Notes: a model not told the origin generated them from the sequence alone. A DNA stretch of 36,733 nucleotides from Candidatus Brocadiia bacterium (GCA_007131925.1 SLPQ01000002.1:1-36733), one strand, 5' to 3'; positions 8,597-17,750 are shown, numbered from the stretch's first letter. Translations and numbers: made by a program.

Positions 8597-9871
8597 ATGG
8601 GTGATAAACTCAAAGCTGTAATCCTTGCCGCCGGCAAAGGCGTCAGGATGAAATCCGATATGCCGAAGGTGCTCTTCGAGGCCAACGGCATGCCGCTGTT
8701 GTGGTATCCCATGCGGGCTGCCGCTGAGGCCGGCGCTGATGAGATAATCGTAGTGGTCGGAGCGGGCCGGGAGCATGTCGAAGAGGCCTTTGGCAAGGAG
8801 CGCGTAACGTGGGCGCTGCAGGAGAGCCAGCGGGGCACCGGCCATGCGGTGATGTGCGCACGGGGGGCACTTGAAGGCTTTCAGGGGTGCGTAGTCGTAC
8901 TTTGCGGAGATGCGCCCCTTGTGAGACCTGAGACGATTAAGCACCTGCACAGCCGGCTTCTGGAAACGGGCGCCTCATGCACCGTGCTGACCAGCAACGT
9001 GACCGACCCGACAGGCTACGGCAGGATAGTGCGTGGCGACTCAGGCGTGAGCGCCATTGTCGAAGAAAAAGACGCAAGCGACAGCGAGAAAGCCATCCGT
9101 GAAATAAACAGTGGCGCGTACTGCTTTCGCTGGGCGGATCTCGACGGGGTGCTGGACGACCTCTCCGACCAGAACGCCCAGGGCGAGTACCTCCTGACCG
9201 ACGCGTTAGCACTGTTGCTGGAGGCAGGGCGGCGTGTTGAGGCGGTGGTCTGCAAGGATGCCGAAGAGGCTCTGGGCGTAAACACGCGCGCCGGCCTCGC
9301 CGAGGTCTCAAAGGTGCTGCGCGAAAGGGTCTGCCGGCGGCTAATGGATGATGGTGTGACGATTGTGGATCCCGATTCGGCCTTTATAGATCCTCGTGCC
9401 GAGATAGGCACGGACACTGTTATAAATCCCTTTGTCGTAATCGAGGGGCCGGTCCGGATCGGTATGCGGTGCAGAATAGGCCCTTTCACGCATATTCGCG
9501 GCGCCAGTGAGCTGGGCGACGGGGTGTCGGTGGGTAACTTCGTCGAGCTTGTCCGCACGACTCTCGGCGCGGGCAGTCGCGCACGGCATCTTTCATACGT
9601 GGGTGATGCGAAGGTCGCCGGAGAAGTAAATATCGCCGCCGGCGCCATAACCGCCAATTCTGACGGCAAGATGCGCTATCTCACCGAGATAGGCGAGGGT
9701 GCTATGGTGGGAGCCGGCACGGTGCTGGTAGCCCCCTGCAGGGTCGAGCGCGGTGCGGTGACAGGGGCGGGGGCGGTACTCACGAAGGGCAAATCGGTTC
9801 CTGCCGGCAGCGTGTGGGTCGGAGTCCCGGCCAGGCCGCTCGAGAAAGGCGCGAGGAAGAGCGATGGATAA
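8597..9871 (+). CDS. glmU: GlmU-like bifunctional UDP-GlcNAc pyrophosphorylase / GlcN-1-P acetyltransferase
   Basis: GlmU makes UDP-GlcNAc for peptidoglycan and lipid A. The N-terminal uridylyltransferase domain (about 5-235) is intact: LAAGKGVRMKSDMPKVL, QRGTGHAV, LCGDAPL, GEYLLTDAL. A left-handed beta-helix follows (about 255-410). At 424 residues it is about 30 shorter than E. coli GlmU, chiefly at the C-terminus. In the acetyltransferase site, counterparts of E. coli R333, H363 (the base), Y366, N377 and N386 are kept (R301, H331, Y334, N345, N354). K351, Y387 and K392 are replaced by V319, S355 and R360. The tail (VWVGVPARPL) resembles generic hexapeptide transferases. The first activity is secure, while the second may be weak or altered. 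The gene overlaps prs by eight bases. Confidence 0.88.
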   Translation: MGDKLKAVILAAGKGVRMKSDMPKVLFEANGMPLLWYPMRAAAEAGADEIIVVVGAGREHVEEAFGKERVTWALQESQRGTGHAVMCARGALEGFQGCVVVLCGDAPLVRPETIKHLHSRLLETGASCTVLTSNVTDPTGYGRIVRGDSGVSAIVEEKDASDSEKAIREINSGAYCFRWADLDGVLDDLSDQNAQGEYLLTDALALLLEAGRRVEAVVCKDAEEALGVNTRAGLAEVSKVLRERVCRRLMDDGVTIVDPDSAFIDPRAEIGTDTVINPFVVIEGPVRIGMRCRIGPFTHIRGASELGDGVSVGNFVELVRTTLGAGSRARHLSYVGDAKVAGEVNIAAGAITANSDGKMRYLTEIGEGAMVGAGTVLVAPCRVERGAVTGAGAVLTKGKSVPAGSVWVGVPARPLEKGARKSDG

Positions 9872-10823
9872 AATGAAAGTCTTTGCCGCCAGTGCCTCAG
9901 GGCGGCTGACTGACGACATTTGTGAGTACCTCAAGATCGAGCGTGGCAGGGCGTCAGTGGGGCGCTTTCCGGACGGTGAGATATCGATCAAGGTGCTCGA
10001 CGATGTGCGCGGCAGCGATGTCTTCGTGGTGCAGTCCACCTGCGCGCCGGTCAATGATCACCTGATGGAGCTTCTGATACTGATCGACTGCGTCCATCGA
10101 GCGAGTGCATCCCGCATCACCGCTGTGATTCCTTACTACGGCTACGCGCGCCAGGATAGAAAGGATGAGGGGCGGGTGCCGATAACGGCCAAGCTCGTTG
10201 CAAACATGGTAAGCGCGGCCGGCGCCGACCGTGTGCTTACGTTGGATCTTCATGCCAGCCAGATACAGGGGTTTTTCGACATCCCTCTGGATCATCTGTA
10301 CGCGGCGCCGATATTGGGCCGGTATTTTCGGGAGGCCGAGATAGAGGACCTCGTTGTTGTCTGTGCCGACGTGGGAGGCGTCAAGATGGCAAACGCCTAT
10401 GCGCACATGCTCGGAGGAGGGCTTGCAATAGTTGAGAAGTGCCGCATAGACGCCAAGACGACGCGCGCCGGTAACGTGATAGGGGATGTGAAGGACAAAA
10501 ACATCATTATAATAGACGATATGATAGCCACCGGTGGCTCTATTGCCGAGGCTGCCAAGACCTTAAAGGGAAAAGGCGCGCGCGACATCTACGTCGGCGC
10601 CACCCATCCGGTTTTCTGTGACGGGGTGGTAGAGCGACTCGGCTCAGCGCCCATAAACGAAATAGCTGTCACTGACACTATCCCGCTGGGCGAGCGCGGC
10701 GACGGCCTCAACGTGAAGGTACTGTCGGTGGCACAGTTTCTCGGCGAGGCGATGCGCAGGATACATTTCGACGAAAGTGTCTCTATACTTTTCGACGCAT
10801 GGCCGGAGGCGACGTTGTTTTGA
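9864..10823 (+). CDS. prs: Ribose-phosphate pyrophosphokinase (PRPP synthetase)
   Basis: Prs transfers pyrophosphate from ATP to ribose 5-phosphate, giving PRPP for nucleotide, histidine and tryptophan synthesis. The 319-residue length is standard for class I enzymes. Motifs in order are GRFPDGEI, the flexible-loop region PYYGYARQDRKD, the metal/ATP site VLTLDLHASQIQGFF, and the PRPP-binding loop IIIIDDMIATGGS. The ATG at 9864 has AGGA six bases upstream and overlaps the glmU stop; an ATG three codons later has poor spacing. It is cytoplasmic and sits in the conserved glmU-prs-rplY-pth order. Confidence 0.96.
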   Translation: MDKMKVFAASASGRLTDDICEYLKIERGRASVGRFPDGEISIKVLDDVRGSDVFVVQSTCAPVNDHLMELLILIDCVHRASASRITAVIPYYGYARQDRKDEGRVPITAKLVANMVSAAGADRVLTLDLHASQIQGFFDIPLDHLYAAPILGRYFREAEIEDLVVVCADVGGVKMANAYAHMLGGGLAIVEKCRIDAKTTRAGNVIGDVKDKNIIIIDDMIATGGSIAEAAKTLKGKGARDIYVGATHPVFCDGVVERLGSAPINEIAVTDTIPLGERGDGLNVKVLSVAQFLGEAMRRIHFDESVSILFDAWPEATLF

Positions 10824-10870
10824 GCCGGCGCGACTTTGACGATTGAAAGAATGATGAAAGGAGCTTCCCG

Positions 10871-11518
10871 ATGGCCGACAACCCTACGATGGCGGCCCAG
10901 AGACGTGAAAAGACCGGTACGCGAGCGTCGCGCGCCCTTAGACGAAAAGGCCTGGTGCCCTGCGTCATTTACGGCGGGGGTGTTGAGGCTGAGCCTCTGG
11001 CGGTGAGTGCAGAAGAGCTCATGCACGCCATAGAGGAGCGCGCGCGCATAGTCGATGTCAAGGTCGGCTCTAAGAAGCGCCCGGTGGTCATCAAGGAGGT
11101 GCAGTTTGATCACCTTCAAAGTGACATCCAGCATGTGGACTTTGAGATCATCAAGATGGACGAGGTACTTGAGATCGACGTGCCCGTCGAGACGCACGGG
11201 ACGCCGAAGGGCGCAAAGAATGGTGGAATGCTCGAGATCGTCATGAAGCATATTTCCGTGGAATGCAAGCCCGGCGACATCCCGAAGGAGATTCGCATCG
11301 AGGTCGGTGAGCTCGAAATCGGCGATACCGTTGCGGTCGGCGAGATAGAGGCGCCCCCCGGAGTCAAGATACTCGATGATCCCACCATTTCAGTAGTGGC
11401 TGTGCATGCACCAAGGGAAGAGGAGGAGCTCGAAGAGGCCGCCGAAGGCGAGATGCTCGAGCCTGAACTGATCGGGGCCGAGCCCGAGGAAGACGAAGAA
11501 GGCGAAGAAGAGGAGTAG
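10871..11518 (+). CDS. rplY: 50S ribosomal protein L25, CTC family (long form)
   Basis: A 215-residue long-form (Ctc/TL5-type) L25 that binds 5S rRNA. The N-terminal domain (about 1-95) includes RREKTGTRASRALRRKGLVPCVIYGGG and VIKEVQFDHLQSDIQHVDF. The second beta domain (about 96-180) contains VPVETHGTPKGAKNGGMLEIV. The last 35 or so residues are almost all acidic (EEEELEEA...EEDEEGEEEE), an extension seen in several phyla. An ideal AAGGAG lies seven bases before the ATG. Confidence 0.95.
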   Translation: MADNPTMAAQRREKTGTRASRALRRKGLVPCVIYGGGVEAEPLAVSAEELMHAIEERARIVDVKVGSKKRPVVIKEVQFDHLQSDIQHVDFEIIKMDEVLEIDVPVETHGTPKGAKNGGMLEIVMKHISVECKPGDIPKEIRIEVGELEIGDTVAVGEIEAPPGVKILDDPTISVVAVHAPREEEELEEAAEGEMLEPELIGAEPEEDEEGEEEE

Positions 11519-11544
11519 CGGGCTTAATAGAAGCCGTCGACGAT

Positions 11545-12096
11545 ATGAAGCTGGTGATCGGTCTTGGAAATCCCGGCAGGCAGTATGCCCGCACCCGCCA
11601 CAACGTGGGCTTTATGGTGGTGGACGCCGTGGCAGCCGCCAACGGGATAAGCATTTCGAGCAGGGCCGGTCATGCGCGTACGGGCACCGGTGTCGTGGAG
11701 GGAGTGGAGGTGGCCCTGGCAAGGCCGGCCACGTTCATGAACAGGTCCGGCCGTGCGGCGCGGGCGCTCTTGGAGTATTACGGGCTCACCTGTGATGATA
11801 TGCTCATAGTGTGTGATGATTTCCACCTTGATCTGGGCGCGCTGCGCGCACGACGGGGAGGGTCAAGTGGCGGGCAGAAGGGTCTTATCTCGATAATTGA
11901 TGTACTCGGCACGCAGGAATTTGCACGGCTCAGAGTCGGTATAGGGCCGCCGAAGGGCGACCCGGTCGAGTTTGTGCTTGAGAGGTTCAAAAGGAATGAG
12001 CGGCCACTTGTGGAAGAGGCCGTCGAGGCAGCCTCCCGGGCTTGCGCGGTGTGGGTCAGGGACGGCATGGAAGCCTGTATGAGCGCGTTCAACTGA
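11545..12096 (+). CDS. pth: Peptidyl-tRNA hydrolase
   Basis: Pth cleaves peptidyl-tRNA released from stalled ribosomes and recycles tRNA. At 183 residues it has normal bacterial Pth length. Motifs present are GLGNPGRQYARTRHNVGF, with the catalytic His in TRHNVG and the active-site Asn in GLGNPG, then RPATFMNRSG, CDDFHLDLGALRARRGGSSGGQKGL and RLRVGIGPP. The start ATG has only a weak ribosome binding site, but the N-terminus KLVIGLGNPG fits the family exactly. It lies 26 bp after rplY. Confidence 0.96.
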   Translation: MKLVIGLGNPGRQYARTRHNVGFMVVDAVAAANGISISSRAGHARTGTGVVEGVEVALARPATFMNRSGRAARALLEYYGLTCDDMLIVCDDFHLDLGALRARRGGSSGGQKGLISIIDVLGTQEFARLRVGIGPPKGDPVEFVLERFKRNERPLVEEAVEAASRACAVWVRDGMEACMSAFN

Positions 12097-12165
12097 GAAC
12101 CCACCGGCTCGTTGGCGTGCTGCCCCCGTGAGGGGTTGATCCGTCGGAAGATAAGGAGATATGAT

Positions 12166-12702
12166 TTGAGACTGTATGAAGGCATGTTCGTGGTCGACTC
12201 GGCCATAGCTGAGAGGAGCTACGACGAGGTCTGCGATGAGATCCGGTCGACGATCTCAAAACACGGTGGCGAAGTCGTCGACCTGCGCAAGTGGGACGAG
12301 AGACGTCTTGCCTACGAGATAAAGCGCGTCAGGCGCGGCGTCTATGTCCTGGTCCATTTCGAGGCGCCGCCCGAAGCGATGGAAGAGATGCGCAGGGATT
12401 TCGTACTCTCGGATAACATCCTGCGCCAGATGCTGCTTGTAGATATCGACGGCGTACCCTCTGGGGAGGAGAGACCGGGGATAACCAATAGCATCTCAGA
12501 GGCCTCCCACCGTCGCCGGCACAAACCGCGCGAGGATAGCGACAAGGGCGAGGAGGCCGACGATGTCGAGGCCGAAGATGGCGGGAATGCCGATGTGGAC
12601 GAGCCGGACGATCTGAAAGACACGGAGGATACTCAAGAGGATGACGGCGAGCAGGTCGGCGAGCCGCAAGACGATCAAGAGCTCACCGAAAGAGACGAGT
12701 GA
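12166..12702 (+). CDS. rpsF: 30S ribosomal protein S6 with acidic C-terminal extension
   Basis: S6 binds S18 and 16S rRNA in the platform of the small subunit. The core (about 1-97) is recognisable: LRLYEGMFVVDSA, DLRKWDERRLAYEIKRVRRGVYVLVHFEA, ILRQMLLVDID. The start is TTG, since AAGGAG lies nine bases upstream and family members begin at this point; a longer frame from 12112 would add 18 residues lacking similarity. The protein is 178 residues rather than the usual 95-140, because about 80 extra residues rich in Asp and Glu follow the core. It forms the usual rpsF-ssb-rpsR-rplI cluster. Confidence 0.93.
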   Translation: MRLYEGMFVVDSAIAERSYDEVCDEIRSTISKHGGEVVDLRKWDERRLAYEIKRVRRGVYVLVHFEAPPEAMEEMRRDFVLSDNILRQMLLVDIDGVPSGEERPGITNSISEASHRRRHKPREDSDKGEEADDVEAEDGGNADVDEPDDLKDTEDTQEDDGEQVGEPQDDQELTERDE

Positions 12703-12771
12703 AGCGCGCTAAAGTGCATGCGCTGGGCAGCTATGAGGTTGCATGCCGGGTGCGCGAGAGGGAGGATTAGT

Positions 12772-13197
12772 ATGCCGAACTTGAACAAGGTCTTTCTGAT
12801 GGGCAATCTGACCAGGGACCCCGAGCTGCGCTACACGCCAAGCGGCACTGCCGTTGCATCCTTTGGAATCGCCATAAACCGTCGCTACCGCTCACAGAGC
12901 GGGGAAGACAGGGAGGACACATGCTTTGTGGACGCGACAGCCTTTGCAAGGCAGGCCGAGGTCCTCAGTGAATACATGTCCAAGGGAAGGCCGATATTCG
13001 TGGAGGGCCGGCTGAATCTGGACCAGTGGGAGGACAAGCAAAGCGGCCAGCGCAGGTCAAAGCTGACCGTTATCATCGAAAACTTCCAGTTTATCGGCGG
13101 ACGGCAGGGAGATTCCGAGCAGCCGCGCTCCAGTCGCGCCGGCGGCGGCGCCCAGAAGGGCACGCCGGAGCCCTCTGATGATGATATACCGTTTTGA
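12772..13197 (+). CDS. ssb: Single-stranded DNA-binding protein
   Basis: A 141-residue SSB with an OB fold (about 1-105): LNKVFLMGNLTRDPELRYTPSGTAVASFGIAINRRY, then KGRPIFVEGRLNLDQWEDK. A short disordered linker precedes the acidic tip DDDIPF, which recruits replication and repair partners. The chosen ATG has GGAGG six bases upstream; an earlier in-frame ATG at 12718 would add 18 residues unlike the family. Its position between rpsF and rpsR is the classical arrangement. Confidence 0.96.
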   Translation: MPNLNKVFLMGNLTRDPELRYTPSGTAVASFGIAINRRYRSQSGEDREDTCFVDATAFARQAEVLSEYMSKGRPIFVEGRLNLDQWEDKQSGQRRSKLTVIIENFQFIGGRQGDSEQPRSSRAGGGAQKGTPEPSDDDIPF

Positions 13198-13231
13198 AGA
13201 TGTGTCTCTGAACGAGGAGAACTAAGCGAAA

Positions 13232-13465
13232 ATGGCTTACAGCAAGAGAGGTTCAAGACCAAGGGCCGGCAACAAGTGCCGCTTCTGCCGGGCCAATGTC
13301 AAGGAGATAGACTACAAGGACATCGCCACCCTGTCGAAGCTGACGACCCCGCAGGGTAAGATGTTTTCACGCAAGCGCGCCGGCAACTGCGCCTATCACC
13401 AGCGCTCCTTCAAGCGCGCCACGAAGCGGGCGAGGTTTCTGGGCCTTTTGCAGTACGTGGGCTGA
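13232..13465 (+). CDS. rpsR: 30S ribosomal protein S18, zinc-binding (C+) form
   Basis: A 77-residue S18 that pairs with S6. The sequence carries C16xxC19 and C53xxH56, the ligands of a zinc ribbon found in C+ versions of S18; many bacteria have lost them. The core IDYKDIATLSKLTTPQGKMFSRKRAGNCAYHQR and the basic C-terminus are typical. GAGGAG lies about 12 bases before the ATG. Confidence 0.95.
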   Translation: MAYSKRGSRPRAGNKCRFCRANVKEIDYKDIATLSKLTTPQGKMFSRKRAGNCAYHQRSFKRATKRARFLGLLQYVG

Positions 13466-13545
13466 ATGCCGGGGGCGCACCGGGCAGTAGATTATGCTTT
13501 GGGATTTCACTGTTTTTGGGATCATGTCCCGCAAGGGGTGTTGTG

Positions 13546-13989
13546 ATGCAGGTTTTACTACGTGAAAATGTGTCCCGGCTCGGACGACGGGGCGAGGTGG
13601 TAACGGTCAAGAATGGCTACGCGCGCAATTATCTTTTACCCAAGGGCATGGCCGTAGAGGTCAGGCGTGGGGAGGCCGCCGCGATCGAGGCCGAAAAGAA
13701 ACGACTGGACAGGGTTGCTCTGCAGGAGCAGATGGAGGCCGAGGAGCGAGCTGAAAGACTCAAGGAAAGCTCGGTCACCATCACCGCCAAGGCTAACGAG
13801 GAGGGACACCTCTTCGGCAGCGTGGGGCCGGCTGAGATAGCCGAGGCTCTCAGCGCTGAAGTGGCGCCTGTCGAGCCGTCGGCGGTAAGGCTGGAGTCGC
13901 ACATAAAAGAGCTCGGCGTCTACGATGTCACTGTTCACATATGGGGCGACCTCGAAGCTGTCACGAAGGTATGGGTGGTAGGAGAGTGA
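13546..13989 (+). CDS. rplI: 50S ribosomal protein L9
   Basis: A 147-residue L9 with the standard N-terminal domain (MQVLLRENVSRLGRRGEVVTVKNGYARNYLLPKGMAV), a long charged central helix (about 45-80) and the C-terminal domain beginning near VTITAKANEEGHLFGSVG. The ATG follows AAGGGG by eight bases; an upstream in-frame start would add ten non-conserved residues. It binds 23S rRNA and influences reading-frame maintenance. Confidence 0.95.
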   Translation: MQVLLRENVSRLGRRGEVVTVKNGYARNYLLPKGMAVEVRRGEAAAIEAEKKRLDRVALQEQMEAEERAERLKESSVTITAKANEEGHLFGSVGPAEIAEALSAEVAPVEPSAVRLESHIKELGVYDVTVHIWGDLEAVTKVWVVGE

Positions 13990-14021
13990 GAGGCGGCCAG
14001 TCTGCGCGGCCGGTGGGTGAG

Positions 14022-15392
14022 ATGGCATCCGAATCGCTATTGGACAGGGTCCCGCCACAGGACACAGAGGCGGAGGCGGCAGTTCTGGGCTCGATCATCC
14101 TCGACAACGAGTGTGCCGGCGATGTAGTACAGATACTTGATGCAAACTCCTTTTACAGGAGGTCGCACCTGGTCATCTATGAGGCCCTCGTTCACCTGTA
14201 CGACGGCCGTCGCGCCATAGACCTGCTGACGCTTCGAGATGAGCTCGAGCGCCGCGGTGCTATTGAGGATGCAGGCGGTGTCGACTATCTCACGCGCCTT
14301 GTCGATGCAGTACCATCGGCAGCAAATGCAGAGGAATACGCGCGGATAGTCCGTGAAAAGGCTCTCCTGCGCTCACTCATCTCCGCGTGCACGGGCATCG
14401 TGCGCGATGCCTATGAGAGCCGCGATTCTGTGGAAAGCATCCTCGACCAGAGCGAGCGGGCCATCTTTGACATCGCAGAAAACCGCTCAGGCCGCGAGGC
14501 CGACGCGCTGCTTGAAATCCTCAAGCGAACCATGGAAAAGATCGATCGCCACCAGGGTCGAAAGGGCCAGTACACAGGGATACCCTCCGGCTATGATGAC
14601 CTCGACCGGCTCACCGGCGGCTTTCAGAATGCCGAAATGGTCATAGTCGCCGCGCGCCCCTCCATGGGCAAGACAACCCTGGCTCTTAACATGGTCAAGA
14701 ACGTCGCCATGCACGACAACCTGCCGGTCGGCGTCTTTTCGATGGAGATGTCCGAGCAGATGCTTGCGCAGAACCTTCTGTGCATGGAGGCCGAGGTGGA
14801 TGCCTCGAAGCTGCGCAGCGGCTTTCTATCCGGTGCGGACTGGGACAAGATAGGCGGTGCGCTCGGTGAGCTGGGCGAGGCGCCCATATACATTGACGAT
14901 ACGCCCGGCCTGTCGATCCTTCAACTGCGTGCAAGAGCGAGGCGGCTTGCGATGCGCCATCACATCCGCCTCCTGATGGTCGACTACATACAGCTGATGT
15001 CCGCACCCGGAGAGGAGAGCCGGCAGCAGGAGATATCGGCCATATCTCGCGGCATAAAGGCACTGGCCCGCGAGCTTGGCATCCCTGTAATAGCGCTCTC
15101 ACAGCTCAACCGCTCGCCCGAGGCGCGCGAGGGCCACAAGCCGCGCCTTGGAGACTTGCGGGAGTCGGGTGCGCTCGAGCAGGACGCCGACGTAGTGCTT
15201 CTAATACACCGGCCCGGCTACTACAAGGGCTCAGCCGACGAAGAGGGTGCCCCCGCGGCCGCAGGAGAAAAGACCGAGCTCATCATCGCAAAGCAGCGAA
15301 ACGGCCCGACTGGAGTAGTGCCTCTGACATTTCGGAGTCATCTGTTGCGGTTCGAGCGTTGCGCGGAAGGCTTCGAAGGGAGTAATTTCTGA
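14022..15392 (+). CDS. dnaB: Replicative DNA helicase DnaB
   Basis: A 456-residue hexameric 5'-3' helicase of the replication fork. The N-terminal domain (about 8-110, VPPQDTEAEAAVLGSIIL) interacts with primase. The RecA-like domain carries Walker A ARPSMGKTTLALN, Walker B LLMVDYIQLM, and the later motifs ALSQLNRSPEAR and DLRESGALEQDADVVLLIHR. No intein is present, although DnaB is a frequent intein site. I chose the ATG at 14022; an in-frame GTG at 13986, overlapping the rplI stop, is the alternative. It ends the housekeeping run and is followed after 11 bp by bamA. Confidence 0.95.
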   Translation: MASESLLDRVPPQDTEAEAAVLGSIILDNECAGDVVQILDANSFYRRSHLVIYEALVHLYDGRRAIDLLTLRDELERRGAIEDAGGVDYLTRLVDAVPSAANAEEYARIVREKALLRSLISACTGIVRDAYESRDSVESILDQSERAIFDIAENRSGREADALLEILKRTMEKIDRHQGRKGQYTGIPSGYDDLDRLTGGFQNAEMVIVAARPSMGKTTLALNMVKNVAMHDNLPVGVFSMEMSEQMLAQNLLCMEAEVDASKLRSGFLSGADWDKIGGALGELGEAPIYIDDTPGLSILQLRARARRLAMRHHIRLLMVDYIQLMSAPGEESRQQEISAISRGIKALARELGIPVIALSQLNRSPEAREGHKPRLGDLRESGALEQDADVVLLIHRPGYYKGSADEEGAPAAAGEKTELIIAKQRNGPTGVVPLTFRSHLLRFERCAEGFEGSNF

Positions 15393-15403
15393 AGGGAGCT
15401 ACT

Positions 15404-17746
15404 TTGCACTCATGGAAGCTGGTGTCGGTGTTGCCGGCCTTTGTGCTCATTGCTGCGGCATGTCTTGCAGAGGATCTACGCGTTACCAGCGTGCAGGTGA
15501 CCGGTGTGGGCGAGGCGGAGACGCGTGTAGTTCACAGGCGCATGCGTATGAGAGCAGGAGACACCTTTTCCGAGAGCGCCCTTCAAGATGATTACCTTGC
15601 AATACTGTCCCTTGCCTTTGTCCGCTCTGCGACGGTCAGCAGGATCGAAACAGATGAAGGCGTCGAGATTATTTATGAGATAGTTCCGCGCGAGGCTATC
15701 AGGGAGATCAGGTTTGAGGGAAACAGGAGATTCAGAGACAAGAGGATCGAAAGGGTTGGCGAGCTCGATGAGCTGCGGCACTATGACCTGGCCCGCCTTA
15801 ACCGCGCACGCGACCTTATCCTCGAGGAATACAGAAGTAAGGGCTTTCTTCTTGCACAGGTTGACTTCAGGTCAGAACCGGACGGAGTTATAGTTTTTGA
15901 GATTGACGAGGGGCGCCGCACGCGGGTCGCTGAGGTTCAATTCAGGGGAAATGAGAGTATTTCTGACAGGGTCCTGAAGAGGCAGATTGATACCCGGACG
16001 AGACGATACCTGCTGTTTGCCTACAGACTGGACCATGAGGTGCTTGAAAACGATGTATTGAGCCTGCGGGATTATTATCGTGATCAGGGCTATCTCGACG
16101 CTCGCGTGGGGGTGAGCTTTGACGTCGATGAACGCCTCGGCAGGAATATCACCGTCGAATTTCAGATTGATGAGGGGGAGCTATATACCGTCAGTGGTGT
16201 TGATATCTACGGCAACGATGTGCTCTCCACCGCTCAGCTTACCTCCAGGCTCGAGATGACTGTCGGCAAACCCTTCAGCCCGTCCGGCCTGCAGCGCGAC
16301 ATTTCAGCGATGAGAGACGCCTATGGCAGTATCGGCCACATCGATGCATCTGCAACCCCGGTCACCACCATCGAAGAGGAGGAGCCCCGCGTTTACGTAT
16401 CGTATCGTGTAGAGGAGGGTTCGCCCATTTATGTGCACGAGGTCGCGATCATAGGCAATGACAAAACGCGCGACAACGTGATCAGGCGGGACCTGGAGTT
16501 TGCCCCCGGAGAGCTTTTCAATACTGAGGCCATCAGGAGGTCACATAGAAATCTCGAAAGACTCGGCTACTTCAGCAGGGTCGATATAGCCACCGAAAGG
16601 ACCGACCATCCCGACAGGCGGGACGCGATCGTGGAGGTGGAGGAGATGGCCACCGGGCAGCTGCTTCTGGGAATGGCGTATTCGAGCGACATAGGTATAA
16701 CCGGTCAGATCACATTTCGCCAGCGCAACTTCGACTATGCCAGGCCTCCCACCTCGTGGCGCGACCTGGCCGAGGGGCGCGCATGGGTTGGTGCGGGGCA
16801 GATTTTCGAGCTGGATATCATGCCTGGCACGAGGTTTACGCGGTTTGCCGTAAGCTACAAGGACCCGCGCGTTAACGATTCGCCCTACTCGCTGGGTCTG
16901 TCCGCGCAGCGCTGGCACCGTCCCAGGGAGACGTATGAGGAGAGGCGCACTAGCGGGACTGTCTCGGTGGGCAGGCAGTTCGGGCTGGACTACTTCTGGG
17001 AGGTCGCGGCAACCGCCGGAGCTGTCAAGATATCGAACATCGAGCTTCGTGACCGCACTGGCGACGGGCTCATTACGCCGGCAGACATGCCTGACTATCT
17101 TGGCCGGGTAAAAGGCACAAACCAGGTAAACCTGCTTGGCTTTACCATCGGGCGTGACACGCGAGACTCTTTTCTGATGCCCACAGAGGGCCACAGGATG
17201 TCGGGCATGGTTGAGACCTCAAGCGATGCGATCGCATCCGACTTTGACTTTCTGCGCTTTCTGCTCGAAGGGCGCTGGTACCGGACCCTGGCCAGGGACG
17301 AGCTCGACCGGCCGCACGTTATCAACTGGCGAGGCCGCGTGGGCGTGATGGTACCGAAGGATGGTAGAGTGGATTCGCCGATATTCGAGAGATTTTTTGT
17401 GGGTGGCGCAGCGGATATGCGCGGCTTTGGCTTCAGGGGGCTGGGTCCTCATGACTTCGATGAGCCGCTCGGGGGCGAGTTTATGACGGTTGGGGGGCTT
17501 CAGTACGAGTTTCCGTTGGCGGGAGACAACTTTCGAGGCGTGCTTTTCTGGGACAGCGGGATGCTTGTAGACGACCCCGGCGACGCGCGAATGGACCTGG
17601 TAAGACACAGCCTGGGGTTTGGGGTGAGGCTTTACATCCCGCCGCCGCTCAATATTCCATTGGCGCTTGATTTCGGCTTTCCTGTTGTGGAGAAGGACGA
17701 GGACCAGACGCAGGTTTTCAGCCTTGGCTTCGGAAGGGCGATCTGA
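15404..17746 (+). CDS. bamA: Outer membrane protein assembly factor BamA
   Basis: BamA inserts beta-barrel proteins into the outer membrane. The 780-residue protein has a signal peptide (about 1-22, cleavage after CLA), five POTRA domains (about 23-415), and a C-terminal barrel (about 416-780) with the conserved loop-6 motif RGF in GGAADMRGFGF. The start is TTG with AAGGGAG five bases upstream, 11 bp after dnaB, so it is likely cotranscribed with the housekeeping operon. The lpxD gene follows; the frequent intervening skp/ompH gene is absent here. The C-terminus ends FSLGFGRAI, so the final aromatic residue typical of many barrels is missing, though a Phe sits five residues from the end. Confidence 0.94.
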   Translation: MHSWKLVSVLPAFVLIAAACLAEDLRVTSVQVTGVGEAETRVVHRRMRMRAGDTFSESALQDDYLAILSLAFVRSATVSRIETDEGVEIIYEIVPREAIREIRFEGNRRFRDKRIERVGELDELRHYDLARLNRARDLILEEYRSKGFLLAQVDFRSEPDGVIVFEIDEGRRTRVAEVQFRGNESISDRVLKRQIDTRTRRYLLFAYRLDHEVLENDVLSLRDYYRDQGYLDARVGVSFDVDERLGRNITVEFQIDEGELYTVSGVDIYGNDVLSTAQLTSRLEMTVGKPFSPSGLQRDISAMRDAYGSIGHIDASATPVTTIEEEEPRVYVSYRVEEGSPIYVHEVAIIGNDKTRDNVIRRDLEFAPGELFNTEAIRRSHRNLERLGYFSRVDIATERTDHPDRRDAIVEVEEMATGQLLLGMAYSSDIGITGQITFRQRNFDYARPPTSWRDLAEGRAWVGAGQIFELDIMPGTRFTRFAVSYKDPRVNDSPYSLGLSAQRWHRPRETYEERRTSGTVSVGRQFGLDYFWEVAATAGAVKISNIELRDRTGDGLITPADMPDYLGRVKGTNQVNLLGFTIGRDTRDSFLMPTEGHRMSGMVETSSDAIASDFDFLRFLLEGRWYRTLARDELDRPHVINWRGRVGVMVPKDGRVDSPIFERFFVGGAADMRGFGFRGLGPHDFDEPLGGEFMTVGGLQYEFPLAGDNFRGVLFWDSGMLVDDPGDARMDLVRHSLGFGVRLYIPPPLNIPLALDFGFPVVEKDEDQTQVFSLGFGRAI

Positions 17747-17750
17747 GGAT

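Noticed and set aside
16541-17194. 217-codon minus-strand open frame inside bamA
   Set aside because: Antisense shadow of the BamA barrel region, with no ribosome binding site or family similarity.
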